64,000 bases of DNA, taken from assembly GCF_018343665.1 (NCBI RefSeq), contig NZ_JAGYPM010000003.1, positions 401,497 to 465,496 on the forward strand, in the 5' to 3' direction. This document shows positions 36,250 through 45,563 of the stretch, piece after piece. Origin of the DNA: Cytobacillus citreus. GTDB lineage: Bacteria > Bacillota > Bacilli > Bacillales > Cytobacillaceae. Made by a program: the position numbers and the translations under genes. The stretch's first letter is position 1. Each line of letters starts with the position of its first letter. The notes beneath the pieces were generated by a model. The model worked only from the letters and a program-made list of their open reading frames with translations. It searched no databases and was not told where the DNA came from.

Positions 36250-36937
36250 ATTTGAGACGATAGCCCATCCCCCAAATGGTTTCGATATAGTCTTCATTTG
36301 GATTGGCTTTAAAGAGCTTGTTCCTTAGGTTACTCATGTGGACGTTCACTGTATTGTCATCACCTTGAAACGATTCATTCCATACACTTGCAAACAGATT
36401 TGATTTTGAGAAGATTTTATTGGGGGATGACATAAGAAGGACTAAAATGGCGTACTCACGGACGGTCAATGCCAGTTTTGTACCGTTTACAACCACCATT
36501 TTCGCTTCTAAATCAATTTGAATGTCTTTATTGGTTAACTGATTGCTTGAAGGGGTTTCCTTATTTTGTTTGGTTCTTCGTAACAGTGATTCAATTCGTG
36601 CCGATACTTCTTCCACATCAAAGGGTTTTGAAATAAAGTCATCTGCCCCCGATCGTAAACTAGCAATTTTTGTTTGCTGTGTGTCTTTCGCCGAAATAAT
36701 AATAACCGGAGTAGGATCCTTCGAGGTGATCTTTGCAAGAATCTCTTCACCTGTCATACCTGGTAGCATTAAATCTAGCAAGACCAAGTCCCACTTTTGT
36801 TTTTCTAAATAAATGAGCGCTTCCGTACCTGAATAAGCTGCTTGGGGGTTAAAATTGCTCTTTTTAATAATTTTACATAGCAATTGATTTATATCATTAT
36901 TATCTTCAACGACTAAAATGTTTATTTGTTGTTCCAC
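36245..36937 (-). CDS. OmpR-family response regulator
   Basis: 230 residues. Receiver domain with EDN (11-13), phospho-Asp55 in VLLDLMLPGMTG, and Lys in FISKPFDVEE. The C-terminal winged helix ends VHMSNLRNKLFKAN...TIWGMGYRLKS. Start is a GTG with AGGGAGA upstream. First gene of the regulator-ATPase-permease-kinase-hydrolase cluster. Confidence 0.94.
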   Translation of the reverse strand: MEQQINILVVEDNNDINQLLCKIIKKSNFNPQAAYSGTEALIYLEKQKWDLVLLDLMLPGMTGEEILAKITSKDPTPVIIISAKDTQQTKIASLRSGADDFISKPFDVEEVSARIESLLRRTKQNKETPSSNQLTNKDIQIDLEAKMVVVNGTKLALTVREYAILVLLMSSPNKIFSKSNLFASVWNESFQGDDNTVNVHMSNLRNKLFKANPNEDYIETIWGMGYRLKS

Positions 36938-37141
36938 TTACTTTCTCCCTTTCCTATCTGATCATTTCACTCCGATAGGGCAAAATTGAAATGGTAACCG
37001 AGTGGTTTCTGTATTATTTTTATTTAGTATAATCCTTTAGTTTTCCCTGGTACACAAATTGAAAGTTAGAAACTTGCTGCAACTCATTCGTTGTAATAAG
37101 TGATATAACTGCAGCTACCATATTATAAAGACTGATTTATT

Positions 37142-37945
37142 TTACTCCCTTTTTGTAGGTATGAAATTCCGAACAAACCGATATTTTTTCTGGCCGTGCC
37201 GAGCGTATAGATAGCCGAATACACTAAAGACAATAGCACCAAGCAGGTTGACAAATAAATCCTTCATCGTATCAATAATTCCAATATCAAGATATCCACC
37301 GTCAATAACGGTTTCAGTTATATTTCCCGAATCGTCTTTTCTTTCAACAACTGTGCGCTGAATATTTTCAATATGATAAACGGCATTGTTTTCTAAACCA
37401 ATACTTACACTGTTAATTTCCTGAACGATTCGGTCTTTCTGCATATCAAGATTCATCCATCGGTCTGCAGAGAATTCAAGAAACTCCCACATCACACCAA
37501 CGGTCATAGAAAAACTGAAAGTGACTATTGCAAGATACAATGGGGTCAATTTTATACCCTCGGCATTCTTATTTAACAAATAGACAAGTGAAAAACCGAC
37601 ACCCGCAGCTAGAAAGCCATTGAGCGTATGCAGTGCTGTATCCCAAATTTTAAAATAACCGTAAAAATCGCTCAGTTCTCCTAGAATAGTCGAACTAAAA
37701 ATAAATAATATGATAATCAGTTCCAACAAGTTGGGAATTTCAATTTTAAACACTCGTTCAATAAAAAGCGGTATAGCAAATAAGGCAAGGGTCAGTACAA
37801 GAAGAAAAGCATTCCCCCATCTTTGCATAATTAACTGATTGATAAGCATAAAAATTGCAATTGTACGAAATAAAACATACACTGCAACGATATTCTTATC
37901 GGCTGTTCTCGTGCTACTAGTAAAGAATCTTTTTATGATATTCAT
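37142..37945 (-). CDS. Membrane protein, DUF2238 (YjdF)-like
   Basis: 267 residues from the ATG at 37943-37945. Six or seven membrane helices; WDTALHTLNGFLAAGVGF, VMWEFLEFSADRW and IIDTMKDLFVNLLGAIVF resemble the YjdF/DUF2238 pattern of Asp/His/Glu within helices. A ~55-residue polar loop rich in charged residues lies before the last helix. The family has no established function, and the assignment is tentative. It stands alone; 200 bp separates it from the regulator. Confidence 0.6.
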   Translation of the reverse strand: MNIIKRFFTSSTRTADKNIVAVYVLFRTIAIFMLINQLIMQRWGNAFLLVLTLALFAIPLFIERVFKIEIPNLLELIIILFIFSSTILGELSDFYGYFKIWDTALHTLNGFLAAGVGFSLVYLLNKNAEGIKLTPLYLAIVTFSFSMTVGVMWEFLEFSADRWMNLDMQKDRIVQEINSVSIGLENNAVYHIENIQRTVVERKDDSGNITETVIDGGYLDIGIIDTMKDLFVNLLGAIVFSVFGYLYARHGQKKYRFVRNFIPTKRE

Positions 37946-38112
37946 GACCAACATCCTCTAATTAATTTAAATATTTTATCTCTTTTTATTATATTTTACT
38001 TTTAAATCCCTTTGAGAACACTTGCTTTACCCAAAGAAAACACCCGGTGCAGTTCAATTCTGTGACTTAGAACAATAACGAATACTTTCAAAAAAATTCA
38101 AGCTAACAATGC

Positions 38113-38468
38113 GAAGCGCTTATATCCAAAGGGAGAAAGCATTATTTGAATCTATGTTTTCCACCGGTTGCAGAATTGGTGAAATTGTACTTTGGGTCGC
38201 AATAGCATTAATTTTCCAATCATAGCTATAGCAAGAGAAAAAGGAAAAGGAGGTAAAGAGCGGGAGTTTACTTCAATATTCGTTGTGATATTTGGCTAAA
38301 GCGATATGTTAATGATCGTGAGGATAGTGATCCCGCCATATTTGTAACTGAACGAAATCCTCATAGAATGAGAATAACTCAAATGAAATACATCATAAAG
38401 CGCATTTCTAAACCGAGCTGGCTTTAATAAGACGATTTATCCCCATCAGCTTAGACACAAGTAAACTA
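38113..38468 (+). pseudogene. Decayed tyrosine recombinase
   Basis: Reading frames with stops and shifts give recombinase-like pieces: LFESMFSTGCRIGEIV, then GKGGKERE with VYFNIRCDIWLKRYV, SDPAIFVTERNPHRM and, after a frameshift, NKTIYPHQLRH. These match the Arg-box, KG[G/N]KER strand and HQLRH box of XerC/D-like integrases, in the right order. The N terminus and the catalytic Tyr end are lost. It is a fossil of an earlier insertion in the 707-bp gap before nrdJ. Confidence 0.75.
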
Positions 38469-38524
38469 ACCAAAATAAATATTGGACTATATTTAGGAAA
38501 CATTCATAACTGTATTTTTCAGAA

Positions 38525-38575
38525 ATATAAAAAAACAACCTCTTACGGCCATAATACCGAAAAGGTTGTTTTTTA
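38525..38575 (-). terminator. Terminator after nrdJ
   Basis: AAAAAACAACCT / AGGTTGTTTTTT arms around a ~20-nt loop that can pair further. About 80 nt past the nrdJ stop. Confidence 0.75.
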
Positions 38576-38652
38576 TCAAACTTCAAATTATCAATCTTTT
38601 TTATAATTATCAATCTTTAATTCAAATCTACATATAATTCAAATATTTAATT

Positions 38653-41211
38653 TTATAGACCGCACTTTAATTGGGAATTACAATTTGTACAAGTGTTGCA
38701 GCCACCAATTTCTTCTACTTTCCCTTTACGACAAACTGGACAAGTATTGCCTACCTCTGAACCAATCACGTTAGTCGATTGCAGCTCATTAATTGTATCA
38801 ACTAGAACAACATGATGTTTTGTTTTTTCTTTTTTGTCTACTCTTGTTTCTTCAAAATTGTTTTCTTCTGCTTTTAAGGTTAGAACTTGAGAATCACGTG
38901 ATCCGTCAACGTAAACCGTTCCGCCTTTAGCACCACCGCGATATAAACGCTCATATACTTTTTCTACTTGTTCAACACTATATCCTTTTGGTGCATTAAC
39001 AGTTTTACTTATGGAGCTATCAATCCAGCGTTGGATGATACATTGAACATCCGCATGTGCCTCTGGTGCTAATTCCATCGCAGATACAAACCAATTTGGA
39101 AGATTTTCTGAATCTGCTTCTGGATGCTTATCTAAATATTCCTGTACGATATCTGCTTTCACTTCAATGAATTTTCCAAGACGTCCGCTTCGGAAGTACG
39201 AGAAGGAAAAATATGGTTCTAACCCAGTTGATACCCCAACCATTGTCCCTGTTGATCCTGTAGGAGCAACAGTTAGCAAGTGAGAATTTCGGATTCCATT
39301 ATTTAAAATAGATTTACGAATATCTTCTGGCATTTTACTCATGAATCCTGTTTCTGTAAAAGCTTTACGTAATCTGTTTGTTCCTTCTTCTGTCTCCCCT
39401 GTTAAGAATGGGAAACTTCCTTTTTCTTTTGCAAGCTCTACGGAAGCTCGATAAGCTGTTGTTGCGATTGTTTCAAATACCCTATCGACTAGTTTATTGC
39501 CTTCTTCTGAACCATATTCTGATTCGCAATAGATAAGAAGGTCATGCAGCCCCATCACGCCAAGGCCGACACGGCGCTCGCCAAGGGCTTGCTTTTTATT
39601 TTCCTCAAGGAAGTAAGGAGTAGCGTCAATGACGTTATCTTGCATTCTAACTCCAACTTCGACTGTTTTCTTTAATTTTTCAAAATCAACTGTTTTGTTT
39701 TCCTTATCTGCCATTTCAGCTAGATTCACAGCAGCTAAATTACAGACACTGAAAGGTGCGAGAGGTTGCTCTCCGCATGGGTTTGTCGCTACTACCTTTT
39801 GTCCATATGCTTTCGCATTCGTCATGTCGTTTGCATTATCGATAAAGAAAATTCCTGGCTCAGCTGAGTAAGTAGCACATATGTTGATCAGGTTCCAAAG
39901 CTCTTTTGCTTTGATTTTGCGATACACTCGAATCTTATGACCGAGCTTTTCCCATTCACGAACATCCCCAACTTTATGCCATTCTTCGTTATAGGTCAAC
40001 ATTTCATCTTTTTCATAGCTTTCGACATCTGGGAAGCGCAGCTCATATTCTGCATCATTTTCAACTGCGGCCATGAATTCTTTTGTTAAACAAACAGAGA
40101 TGTTTGCACCTGTTAGGAATTCAGGATTGTGAACAGAATAAGTACCGCCATTAACAAGCTTTTCTTCTGCATCGCTAATAATTTTCTCATTGAAGCCACC
40201 GTGTCCAGGAATGCTCTTATAGTTAACAATCCCTTGATACATAGCTAATTCTTGTTCAGTGAAAGGAGTAAATTTTAGTTTTTCTTTTGCGTATTTCTTA
40301 ATGGTTTCATCATTTGTTGTTTCAAGAAGGAATCGTAAAATTCTTGGATTTTGCATTTTCGAAATGATGAATTCAATAATATCTGGATGCCAATCCGTTA
40401 ACATGATCATCTGAGCACCCCTGCGGGATCCACCTTGCTCAACAAGATGTGTTAATTTCGCAATATCATCCAGCCAAGATACAGATCCGGATGATTTGCC
40501 ATTTACGCCTTTAGCAAGTGTGTTGCGCGGTCTCAAGGTAGAACCGTTTGTTCCTACTCCGCCACCACGGCTCATGATTTCCATGACCTGCTTACGATGT
40601 TCGGAAATACCTTCACGAGAGTCCTGAACAAATGGCATAACATAACAGTTAAAGTATGTTACATCTGTATCTGCTCCTGCACCGTAAAGAACGCGTCCAG
40701 CAGGAATAAAATTAAGGTTTACTAGCTCCTGATAAAACTTTTCAAACCATTCCTGTCTCTTCTCTTCCGTTTTTTCTACTGAAGCTAGGCCTGTAGCATT
40801 ACGTTTTGCGATTTGCTCATAAAAAAGCTCTAGCGGTTTTTCAATGACATCAAGAGATCTCTTAATGATTCCAGTTTGTGATTCTTCTGTGTCATCAAGT
40901 ACCCCTCTGTAATCTTCTTCCACTAGAACGGTTGCTAACTTTTTTTCCCAATCGATATCTAAAATGTATCCAAGTCCACGTGCAGGAAATTTAGGATCTT
41001 CTTTGATGGTTAATACGATAAAGTCCCCATTAGTCAAAGTAATCTTTTCAGTATCCTTAAATGTATATCTGTCCAGCATGACCAAACGGGAAACCCCTTT
41101 GTGGGTCATTTTCATATCAGAGGTAATTGGATGTACCTGAGGAAATAATCGGATATCTTCGTTTAATCGTTCAATGTTTAAACTCATTTTTTGTCCTAAT
41201 GCTACAGACAT
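38653..41211 (-). CDS. nrdJ: Class II (B12-dependent) ribonucleotide reductase
   Basis: 852 residues. Typical motifs: FNCYVMPF, SRGGGVGTNGSTLRP, ATNPCGEQPLAPFSVCNL and TVAPTGSTGTMVGVSTGLEPYF. The C terminus has a zinc-type cluster (CPVC, then CNTCTNC) and a final Cys. It reduces ribonucleotides using adenosylcobalamin and needs no oxygen or partner subunit. No cobalamin riboswitch was seen upstream, but a NrdR-type box is. It stands alone within the lineage-specific block. Confidence 0.93.
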   Translation of the reverse strand: MSVALGQKMSLNIERLNEDIRLFPQVHPITSDMKMTHKGVSRLVMLDRYTFKDTEKITLTNGDFIVLTIKEDPKFPARGLGYILDIDWEKKLATVLVEEDYRGVLDDTEESQTGIIKRSLDVIEKPLELFYEQIAKRNATGLASVEKTEEKRQEWFEKFYQELVNLNFIPAGRVLYGAGADTDVTYFNCYVMPFVQDSREGISEHRKQVMEIMSRGGGVGTNGSTLRPRNTLAKGVNGKSSGSVSWLDDIAKLTHLVEQGGSRRGAQMIMLTDWHPDIIEFIISKMQNPRILRFLLETTNDETIKKYAKEKLKFTPFTEQELAMYQGIVNYKSIPGHGGFNEKIISDAEEKLVNGGTYSVHNPEFLTGANISVCLTKEFMAAVENDAEYELRFPDVESYEKDEMLTYNEEWHKVGDVREWEKLGHKIRVYRKIKAKELWNLINICATYSAEPGIFFIDNANDMTNAKAYGQKVVATNPCGEQPLAPFSVCNLAAVNLAEMADKENKTVDFEKLKKTVEVGVRMQDNVIDATPYFLEENKKQALGERRVGLGVMGLHDLLIYCESEYGSEEGNKLVDRVFETIATTAYRASVELAKEKGSFPFLTGETEEGTNRLRKAFTETGFMSKMPEDIRKSILNNGIRNSHLLTVAPTGSTGTMVGVSTGLEPYFSFSYFRSGRLGKFIEVKADIVQEYLDKHPEADSENLPNWFVSAMELAPEAHADVQCIIQRWIDSSISKTVNAPKGYSVEQVEKVYERLYRGGAKGGTVYVDGSRDSQVLTLKAEENNFEETRVDKKEKTKHHVVLVDTINELQSTNVIGSEVGNTCPVCRKGKVEEIGGCNTCTNCNSQLKCGL

Positions 41212-41356
41212 TTTTACAACTCCTTCAAAAGAAAATATTCAATTTTAATACTAGATTCTGTTTATTCTAGTTGATATTTAATAATCTTAAGTTATCATAG
41301 TAGATATTTAAAATCAACAACTAAATCTACATGTAGTAGCGAAAATATTTTCAGAG

Positions 41357-41372
41357 CCACTATATATTGTGT
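41357..41372. promoter_or_regulatory. NrdR-like box upstream of nrdJ
   Basis: CCACTATATATTGTGT (minus strand ACACAATATATAGTGG) matches the 16-bp NrdR box in nearly every position. A weaker palindromic sequence, ACTAAATCTACATGTAGT (41320-41337), lies about three turns closer to the gene. NrdR boxes usually come in such pairs. Confidence 0.6.
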
Positions 41373-41537
41373 TTAATTCACGTTTCACTTTTTTTGTCAA
41401 AATCAAAAAAAACTAGAATCCCGAGAAAAAAAGAGAGAATCTTAGATTCGCGACAGATTTTGATAAATTTTAATAAATTTCGAGGCTTGCACTTTAATTA
41501 GGTAACAATTCCTATAAAAACAATTATTATGAATAAG

Positions 41538-41564
41538 AAAAACACAGGCTTTTTACCTGTGTCG
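41538..41564 (-). terminator. Terminator after the GbsR-type gene
   Basis: Minus-strand ACACAGG-TAAAAAG-CCTGTGT followed by TTTTC. Confidence 0.85.
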
Positions 41565-41569
41565 ATAAC

Positions 41570-42112
41570 TCATTCCTTATTATTTTCCTTTGGAATAAAA
41601 TCAAAAATCTTTCCTGATTCAAAGCTATCCACCAACCGATTTAACCATTCATAATATTGAAGTGCTGCATTCATTTTTTCAATGTCTGTTTTTGCTGCTG
41701 TTCTAACTTCTTCTCCAAGATCTTCAGATTCTATTATTTTTTCAAGCTCTGCTATCGCTCTTGACATCGCGGAAATATTCATAGAAATCCCTGAACGCCA
41801 TTTAATAGTAAAAAGGTCTATAAAAGTTTGATGCCAGTCTTCCTCTGCTTTATATAAATCCTTTCTTGTTCCTTTTTTCCACACCTTTTCGACCATTTTA
41901 AGCTCCAATAAGTGGCGGATAGAAGTACTCATACTTGTTTTACTCATCCCGAGCTCTTCCTTCATCTCATCAAGTGTCATAGGATGATTTTGAAAATACA
42001 ACATCCCATATAACCGCCCGATGGAATCTGTTACTCCATATAAATTCATATTATTAGCTATCGTTTCGATGACCCGTTCTCGTACATGATCAAGCTGTTC
42101 TTTCTCATCCAT
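41570..42112 (-). CDS. GbsR-family transcriptional regulator
   Basis: 180 residues. MarR-like winged helix (MTLDEMKEELGMSKTSMSTSIRHLLEL) after SIGRLYGMLYF, the GbsR family signature, then a helical dimerisation region. Members sense choline or betaine and repress osmoprotectant genes (GbsR, OpcR, OpuAR). It lies divergent from opuAA, so opuA is its most likely target. Confidence 0.88.
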   Translation of the reverse strand: MDEKEQLDHVRERVIETIANNMNLYGVTDSIGRLYGMLYFQNHPMTLDEMKEELGMSKTSMSTSIRHLLELKMVEKVWKKGTRKDLYKAEEDWHQTFIDLFTIKWRSGISMNISAMSRAIAELEKIIESEDLGEEVRTAAKTDIEKMNAALQYYEWLNRLVDSFESGKIFDFIPKENNKE

Positions 42113-42287
42113 TTAATCATTCACATCCATAAATGAAAAATTAACTTTTTTCTGCTTCCGCCCTCAGGCGCTTCGAAAAAATGAATTATCCATGTAATAG
42201 ACTACCATGTTTTTTTTGAAAGTAAAGAAGCAATTGAGTGAGCATATGAGAGTATACGAAAGGAATTGTAAGTAAACCTTTTTTACA

Positions 42288-42313
42288 GTACGTTCAGTTT
42301 ATTCTGTACGTAC
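42288..42313. promoter_or_regulatory. Dyad operator candidate between the GbsR-type gene and opuAA
   Basis: GTACGTTCAG-TTTATT-CTGTACGTAC: the two 10-bp arms match at 9 positions. It is central in the 305-bp divergent gap. Direct reading; binding by the GbsR-type protein is an inference. Confidence 0.65.
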
Positions 42314-42417
42314 ATTACGTCTGAATATGCCTAATTACCAGCTTTGCCCTCTTTTTCTATTAATACTACAATTAAAAGGTCGCATAGACCGGTGTGGTTA
42401 TGAACGGAGGGACTATT

Positions 42418-43671
42418 TTGAATGATAAACATGTAAAATTAAGTGTCAAAAGCGTAACAAAAATATTTGGGAAACAGCCTAAGAAGGCATTACAGCTATT
42501 AAAGGAAGGAAGTCCGAAGGGAGAAATACTGAAAAAAACCGGCTCGACTGTGGGTGTTAATCAAGCTTCCTTTGACGTTTATGCAGGTGAAATTTTTGTC
42601 ATCATGGGACTTTCAGGAAGCGGAAAATCAACTTTAGTCCGTACATTAAACCGGCTCATCGATCCAACTGTCGGAGAAGTCTGGATTGATGGTAAAGAAA
42701 TAACAAAAATGAAAAAGGATGAACTTAAAAATGTTCGCCGCAAAAATATAAGCATGGTTTTTCAGAAATTTGCTTTACTTCCGCACAGAACAGTTCTTGA
42801 AAACACTGAATATGGCTTGGAAGTGCAAGGGATTGGAAAAGAAGAAAGAAAACTAAAAGCAATGAAGGCATTAAAGCTAGTCGGACTAGAAGGCTATGAA
42901 AACCAATTTCCTAAGCAGCTAAGCGGAGGAATGCAGCAGCGTGTTGGATTGGCAAGGGCTCTTGCCAATGATACAGATATTCTTTTAATGGATGAAGCAT
43001 TCAGTGCATTAGATCCTTTAATTCGTAAAGACATGCAGGACGAACTACTTGAACTCCAGTCATCGATGGAAAAAACGATTATCTTTATTACCCATGATTT
43101 AGATGAAGCACTTCGAATCGGGGATAGAATTGCCTTAATGAAGGATGGGGAAATTGTACAAATCGGCTCTCCAGAGGAAATATTAATGAATCCATCTAAT
43201 CAATATGTTGAGAGATTCGTAGAGGATGTCGACTTGTCTAAGGTGCTGACAGCAGGTCATGTAATGAAACGAGCTGAAACCGTCCAAATTGATAAAGGCC
43301 CTCGAGTTGCTTTGCAAATGATGAAGGATCTTGGTATCTCAAGCATCTATGCAGTAGATAAGAAAAAGACGCTTATTGGCACCATTCATGCCGCAGATGC
43401 TAAAACAGCAGTTGAAAAAGGTCAAAGCTTACATGAAATTGTAGATCGGGATGTAAAAAAGGTTGCTAGCGGAACATTGTTAACGAATTTATTTGATAAA
43501 GTTTCAACTGCTACAATTCCGGTTGCCGTTGTTGATAATAATCGTCTTCAAGGCATTCTTGTTAAAGGAGCTGTTATTGGCGCGCTTGCAGGAAATAATG
43601 AGGTCATTAATGATTTAGAAAGAGTGAATAATCAAGTTCCTATTAGTCAGTCCGATAAGGGGGGTGTTTAA
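42418..43671 (+). CDS. opuAA: Glycine betaine ABC transporter, ATP-binding subunit OpuAA
   Basis: 417 residues from a TTG at 42418-42420 with GGAGGG six nt upstream; the earlier ATG lies before that site. Walker A GLSGSGKST, signature LSGGMQQRVGLARAL, Walker B DILLMDEAFSALDP. Two C-terminal CBS domains (from about residue 285) may sense ionic strength, as known for OpuA. Imports glycine betaine for osmoprotection. Confidence 0.95.
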   Translation: MNDKHVKLSVKSVTKIFGKQPKKALQLLKEGSPKGEILKKTGSTVGVNQASFDVYAGEIFVIMGLSGSGKSTLVRTLNRLIDPTVGEVWIDGKEITKMKKDELKNVRRKNISMVFQKFALLPHRTVLENTEYGLEVQGIGKEERKLKAMKALKLVGLEGYENQFPKQLSGGMQQRVGLARALANDTDILLMDEAFSALDPLIRKDMQDELLELQSSMEKTIIFITHDLDEALRIGDRIALMKDGEIVQIGSPEEILMNPSNQYVERFVEDVDLSKVLTAGHVMKRAETVQIDKGPRVALQMMKDLGISSIYAVDKKKTLIGTIHAADAKTAVEKGQSLHEIVDRDVKKVASGTLLTNLFDKVSTATIPVAVVDNNRLQGILVKGAVIGALAGNNEVINDLERVNNQVPISQSDKGGV

Positions 43672-44517
43672 ATGGAAAGCTTAATGCCAAAACTCCCAAT
43701 TGCCGATTGGGTAGATCGATTTGTTGATTGGTTGACCATTACTTTTGAGGCAGCATTTGACGGTATAACAGTAGGGCTTGAAAGTGTTGTTGAAGGTCTT
43801 GTTACAGGCTTAGGATTCATTCCTTCTTATTTATTTATGATTCTATTAGGCTTGTTAGCATGGAAGCTATCATCAAAAGGAATTGCACTTTTTACCATCA
43901 TTGGGTTGTTATTGATAAATAATTTAGGCTATTGGGAGCCAATGCTTGAAACACTGGCTTTAGTATTAACAGCTGTTTTCCTTTCAGTCATTATTGGTGT
44001 TCCAATTGGAATCTGGGCATCACAAAGCAAGAGAGTAAAGCAAATTGTGACACCAATATTGGATATTATGCAAACAATGCCTGCATTTGTTTACTTAATA
44101 CCTGCAATCTTCTTCTTTAACATTGGTGTTGTTCCTGGTGTAGTAGCATCTGTTATTTTTTCCATGCCACCGACAATCAGATTGACGATATTAGGAATCC
44201 AGCAAGTCCCGGCAGATATTATTGAAGCAACTGAGGCATTTGGTTCAACTACAAGCCAGCGGCTATTGAAGGTTCAGCTTCCACTAGCTATGCCAACAAT
44301 TATGGCTGGGATTAACCAAAGCATCATGCTGGGATTATCTATGGTAGTCATCGCGTCCATGGTTGGAGCTCCAGGACTTGGTGCTGATGTCTATCGTGCA
44401 GTTACTCAGATTCAAATCGGTAAAGGTTTTGAGGCTGGTCTTGCGATTGTGGTCATTGCCATCATCCTTGACCGGATTACACAAAATATAGGAATCAAAA
44501 AACAAGGGGGAAACTAA
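43672..44517 (+). CDS. opuAB: Glycine betaine ABC transporter permease OpuAB
   Basis: 281 residues with an amphipathic N-terminal helix, then five to six membrane helices. The EAA-like loop reads AFGSTTSQRLLKVQLPLAMPTIMAGINQ. It starts on the base after the opuAA stop. Confidence 0.95.
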   Translation: MESLMPKLPIADWVDRFVDWLTITFEAAFDGITVGLESVVEGLVTGLGFIPSYLFMILLGLLAWKLSSKGIALFTIIGLLLINNLGYWEPMLETLALVLTAVFLSVIIGVPIGIWASQSKRVKQIVTPILDIMQTMPAFVYLIPAIFFFNIGVVPGVVASVIFSMPPTIRLTILGIQQVPADIIEATEAFGSTTSQRLLKVQLPLAMPTIMAGINQSIMLGLSMVVIASMVGAPGLGADVYRAVTQIQIGKGFEAGLAIVVIAIILDRITQNIGIKKQGGN

Positions 44518-44518
44518 A

Positions 44519-45430
44519 TTGAAAAAAAAATGGATGTCTGCCCTAATGATGCCTGTTCTAATATTAGGACTAGCGGCTTGTGGTTCAGACAAAGCAAGTA
44601 ATGATGAAGGTAAAACAGATAATGGTTCTGCAAAAGCTTCGGTTGGGGAAAGTGTTGATTACAAAATCATCGGTATTGATCCAGGTGCAGGATTAATGAA
44701 GGCAACGGCAGCGGCTGTCGAAGAATATGAGCTTAGTGATTGGGATGTAGTAGAAGGCTCAGGTGCTGCTATGACTGCAGCATTAAAAAAAGCATATAAT
44801 AAGAAAGAGCCTATTATTATAACTGGTTGGACACCACACTGGAAGTTTTCCGAATTTGATCTGAAATATTTAGAGGATCCGAAGGGCGTATTCGGCGGTG
44901 AAGAAAATATCAATACGATCGCACGTTTAGGGCTAGCAGAAGATCACCCATCTGCCTACAAGGTTCTTGATCAATTCAATTGGACTGCTGATGAAATGGC
45001 AGATGTAATGGTAAAAATCACTGATGGAGAAGATCCAGAAAAAGCTGCCAATGAATGGATAAAAGCGAATGCTGACAAAGTATCTACGTGGACAGAAGGT
45101 GTAGAAAAGGTAGATGGTGATAAAATAACATTGGGCTATGTTGCTTGGGATAGCGAAATTGCAAGTACAAATGTTATCTCACAAGTATTAACGGAGCTAG
45201 GGTATAATGTTACTCTTCGCCAAATTGAGGCAGGTCCATTATGGGCTGGAGTCGCTGACGGAAGTCTTGACGCTAGCGTCGCGGCGTGGCTCCCTATCAC
45301 ACATGCTGATTATTACGAAAAGTTCGAAGGCAAATTTGAAGACTTGGGCCCAAATTTGAAGGGAACTAAAATTGGATTAGTTGTTCCATCTTATATGGAT
45401 ATTGATTCAATTGAAGATTTGAATAAATAA
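44519..45430 (+). CDS. opuAC: Glycine betaine-binding lipoprotein OpuAC
   Basis: 303 residues from a TTG at 44519, just behind GGGGGAAAC. Signal peptide with lipobox LAAC (Cys near 21), then an OpuAC-type substrate-binding domain with Trp residues for the betaine cage (GWTPHW, YVAWDSE, AAWLPITHADY). Anchored outside the membrane to deliver betaine to OpuAB. Confidence 0.95.
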   Translation: MKKKWMSALMMPVLILGLAACGSDKASNDEGKTDNGSAKASVGESVDYKIIGIDPGAGLMKATAAAVEEYELSDWDVVEGSGAAMTAALKKAYNKKEPIIITGWTPHWKFSEFDLKYLEDPKGVFGGEENINTIARLGLAEDHPSAYKVLDQFNWTADEMADVMVKITDGEDPEKAANEWIKANADKVSTWTEGVEKVDGDKITLGYVAWDSEIASTNVISQVLTELGYNVTLRQIEAGPLWAGVADGSLDASVAAWLPITHADYYEKFEGKFEDLGPNLKGTKIGLVVPSYMDIDSIEDLNK

Positions 45431-45438
45431 TAGTAATA

Positions 45439-45470
45439 AAAGGGCAATGTCAAATCGACATTGCCCTTTT
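45439..45470. terminator. Terminator after opuAC
   Basis: AAAAGGGCAATGTC / GACATTGCCCTTTT hairpin, nearly perfect. Confidence 0.92.
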
Positions 45471-45563
45471 ACATGATTAGATTCTAAATATCAAAACAAT
45501 AAAGCTCCATTTCCTTTGATTATCAATAATAGAGGCCTTCATTTTCCAACTGAAATTAATCTC

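Noticed and set aside
41212-41569. Cobalamin riboswitch before nrdJ
   Set aside because: No B12-box-like GCCACTG element or suitable structure was seen; only a NrdR-type box.
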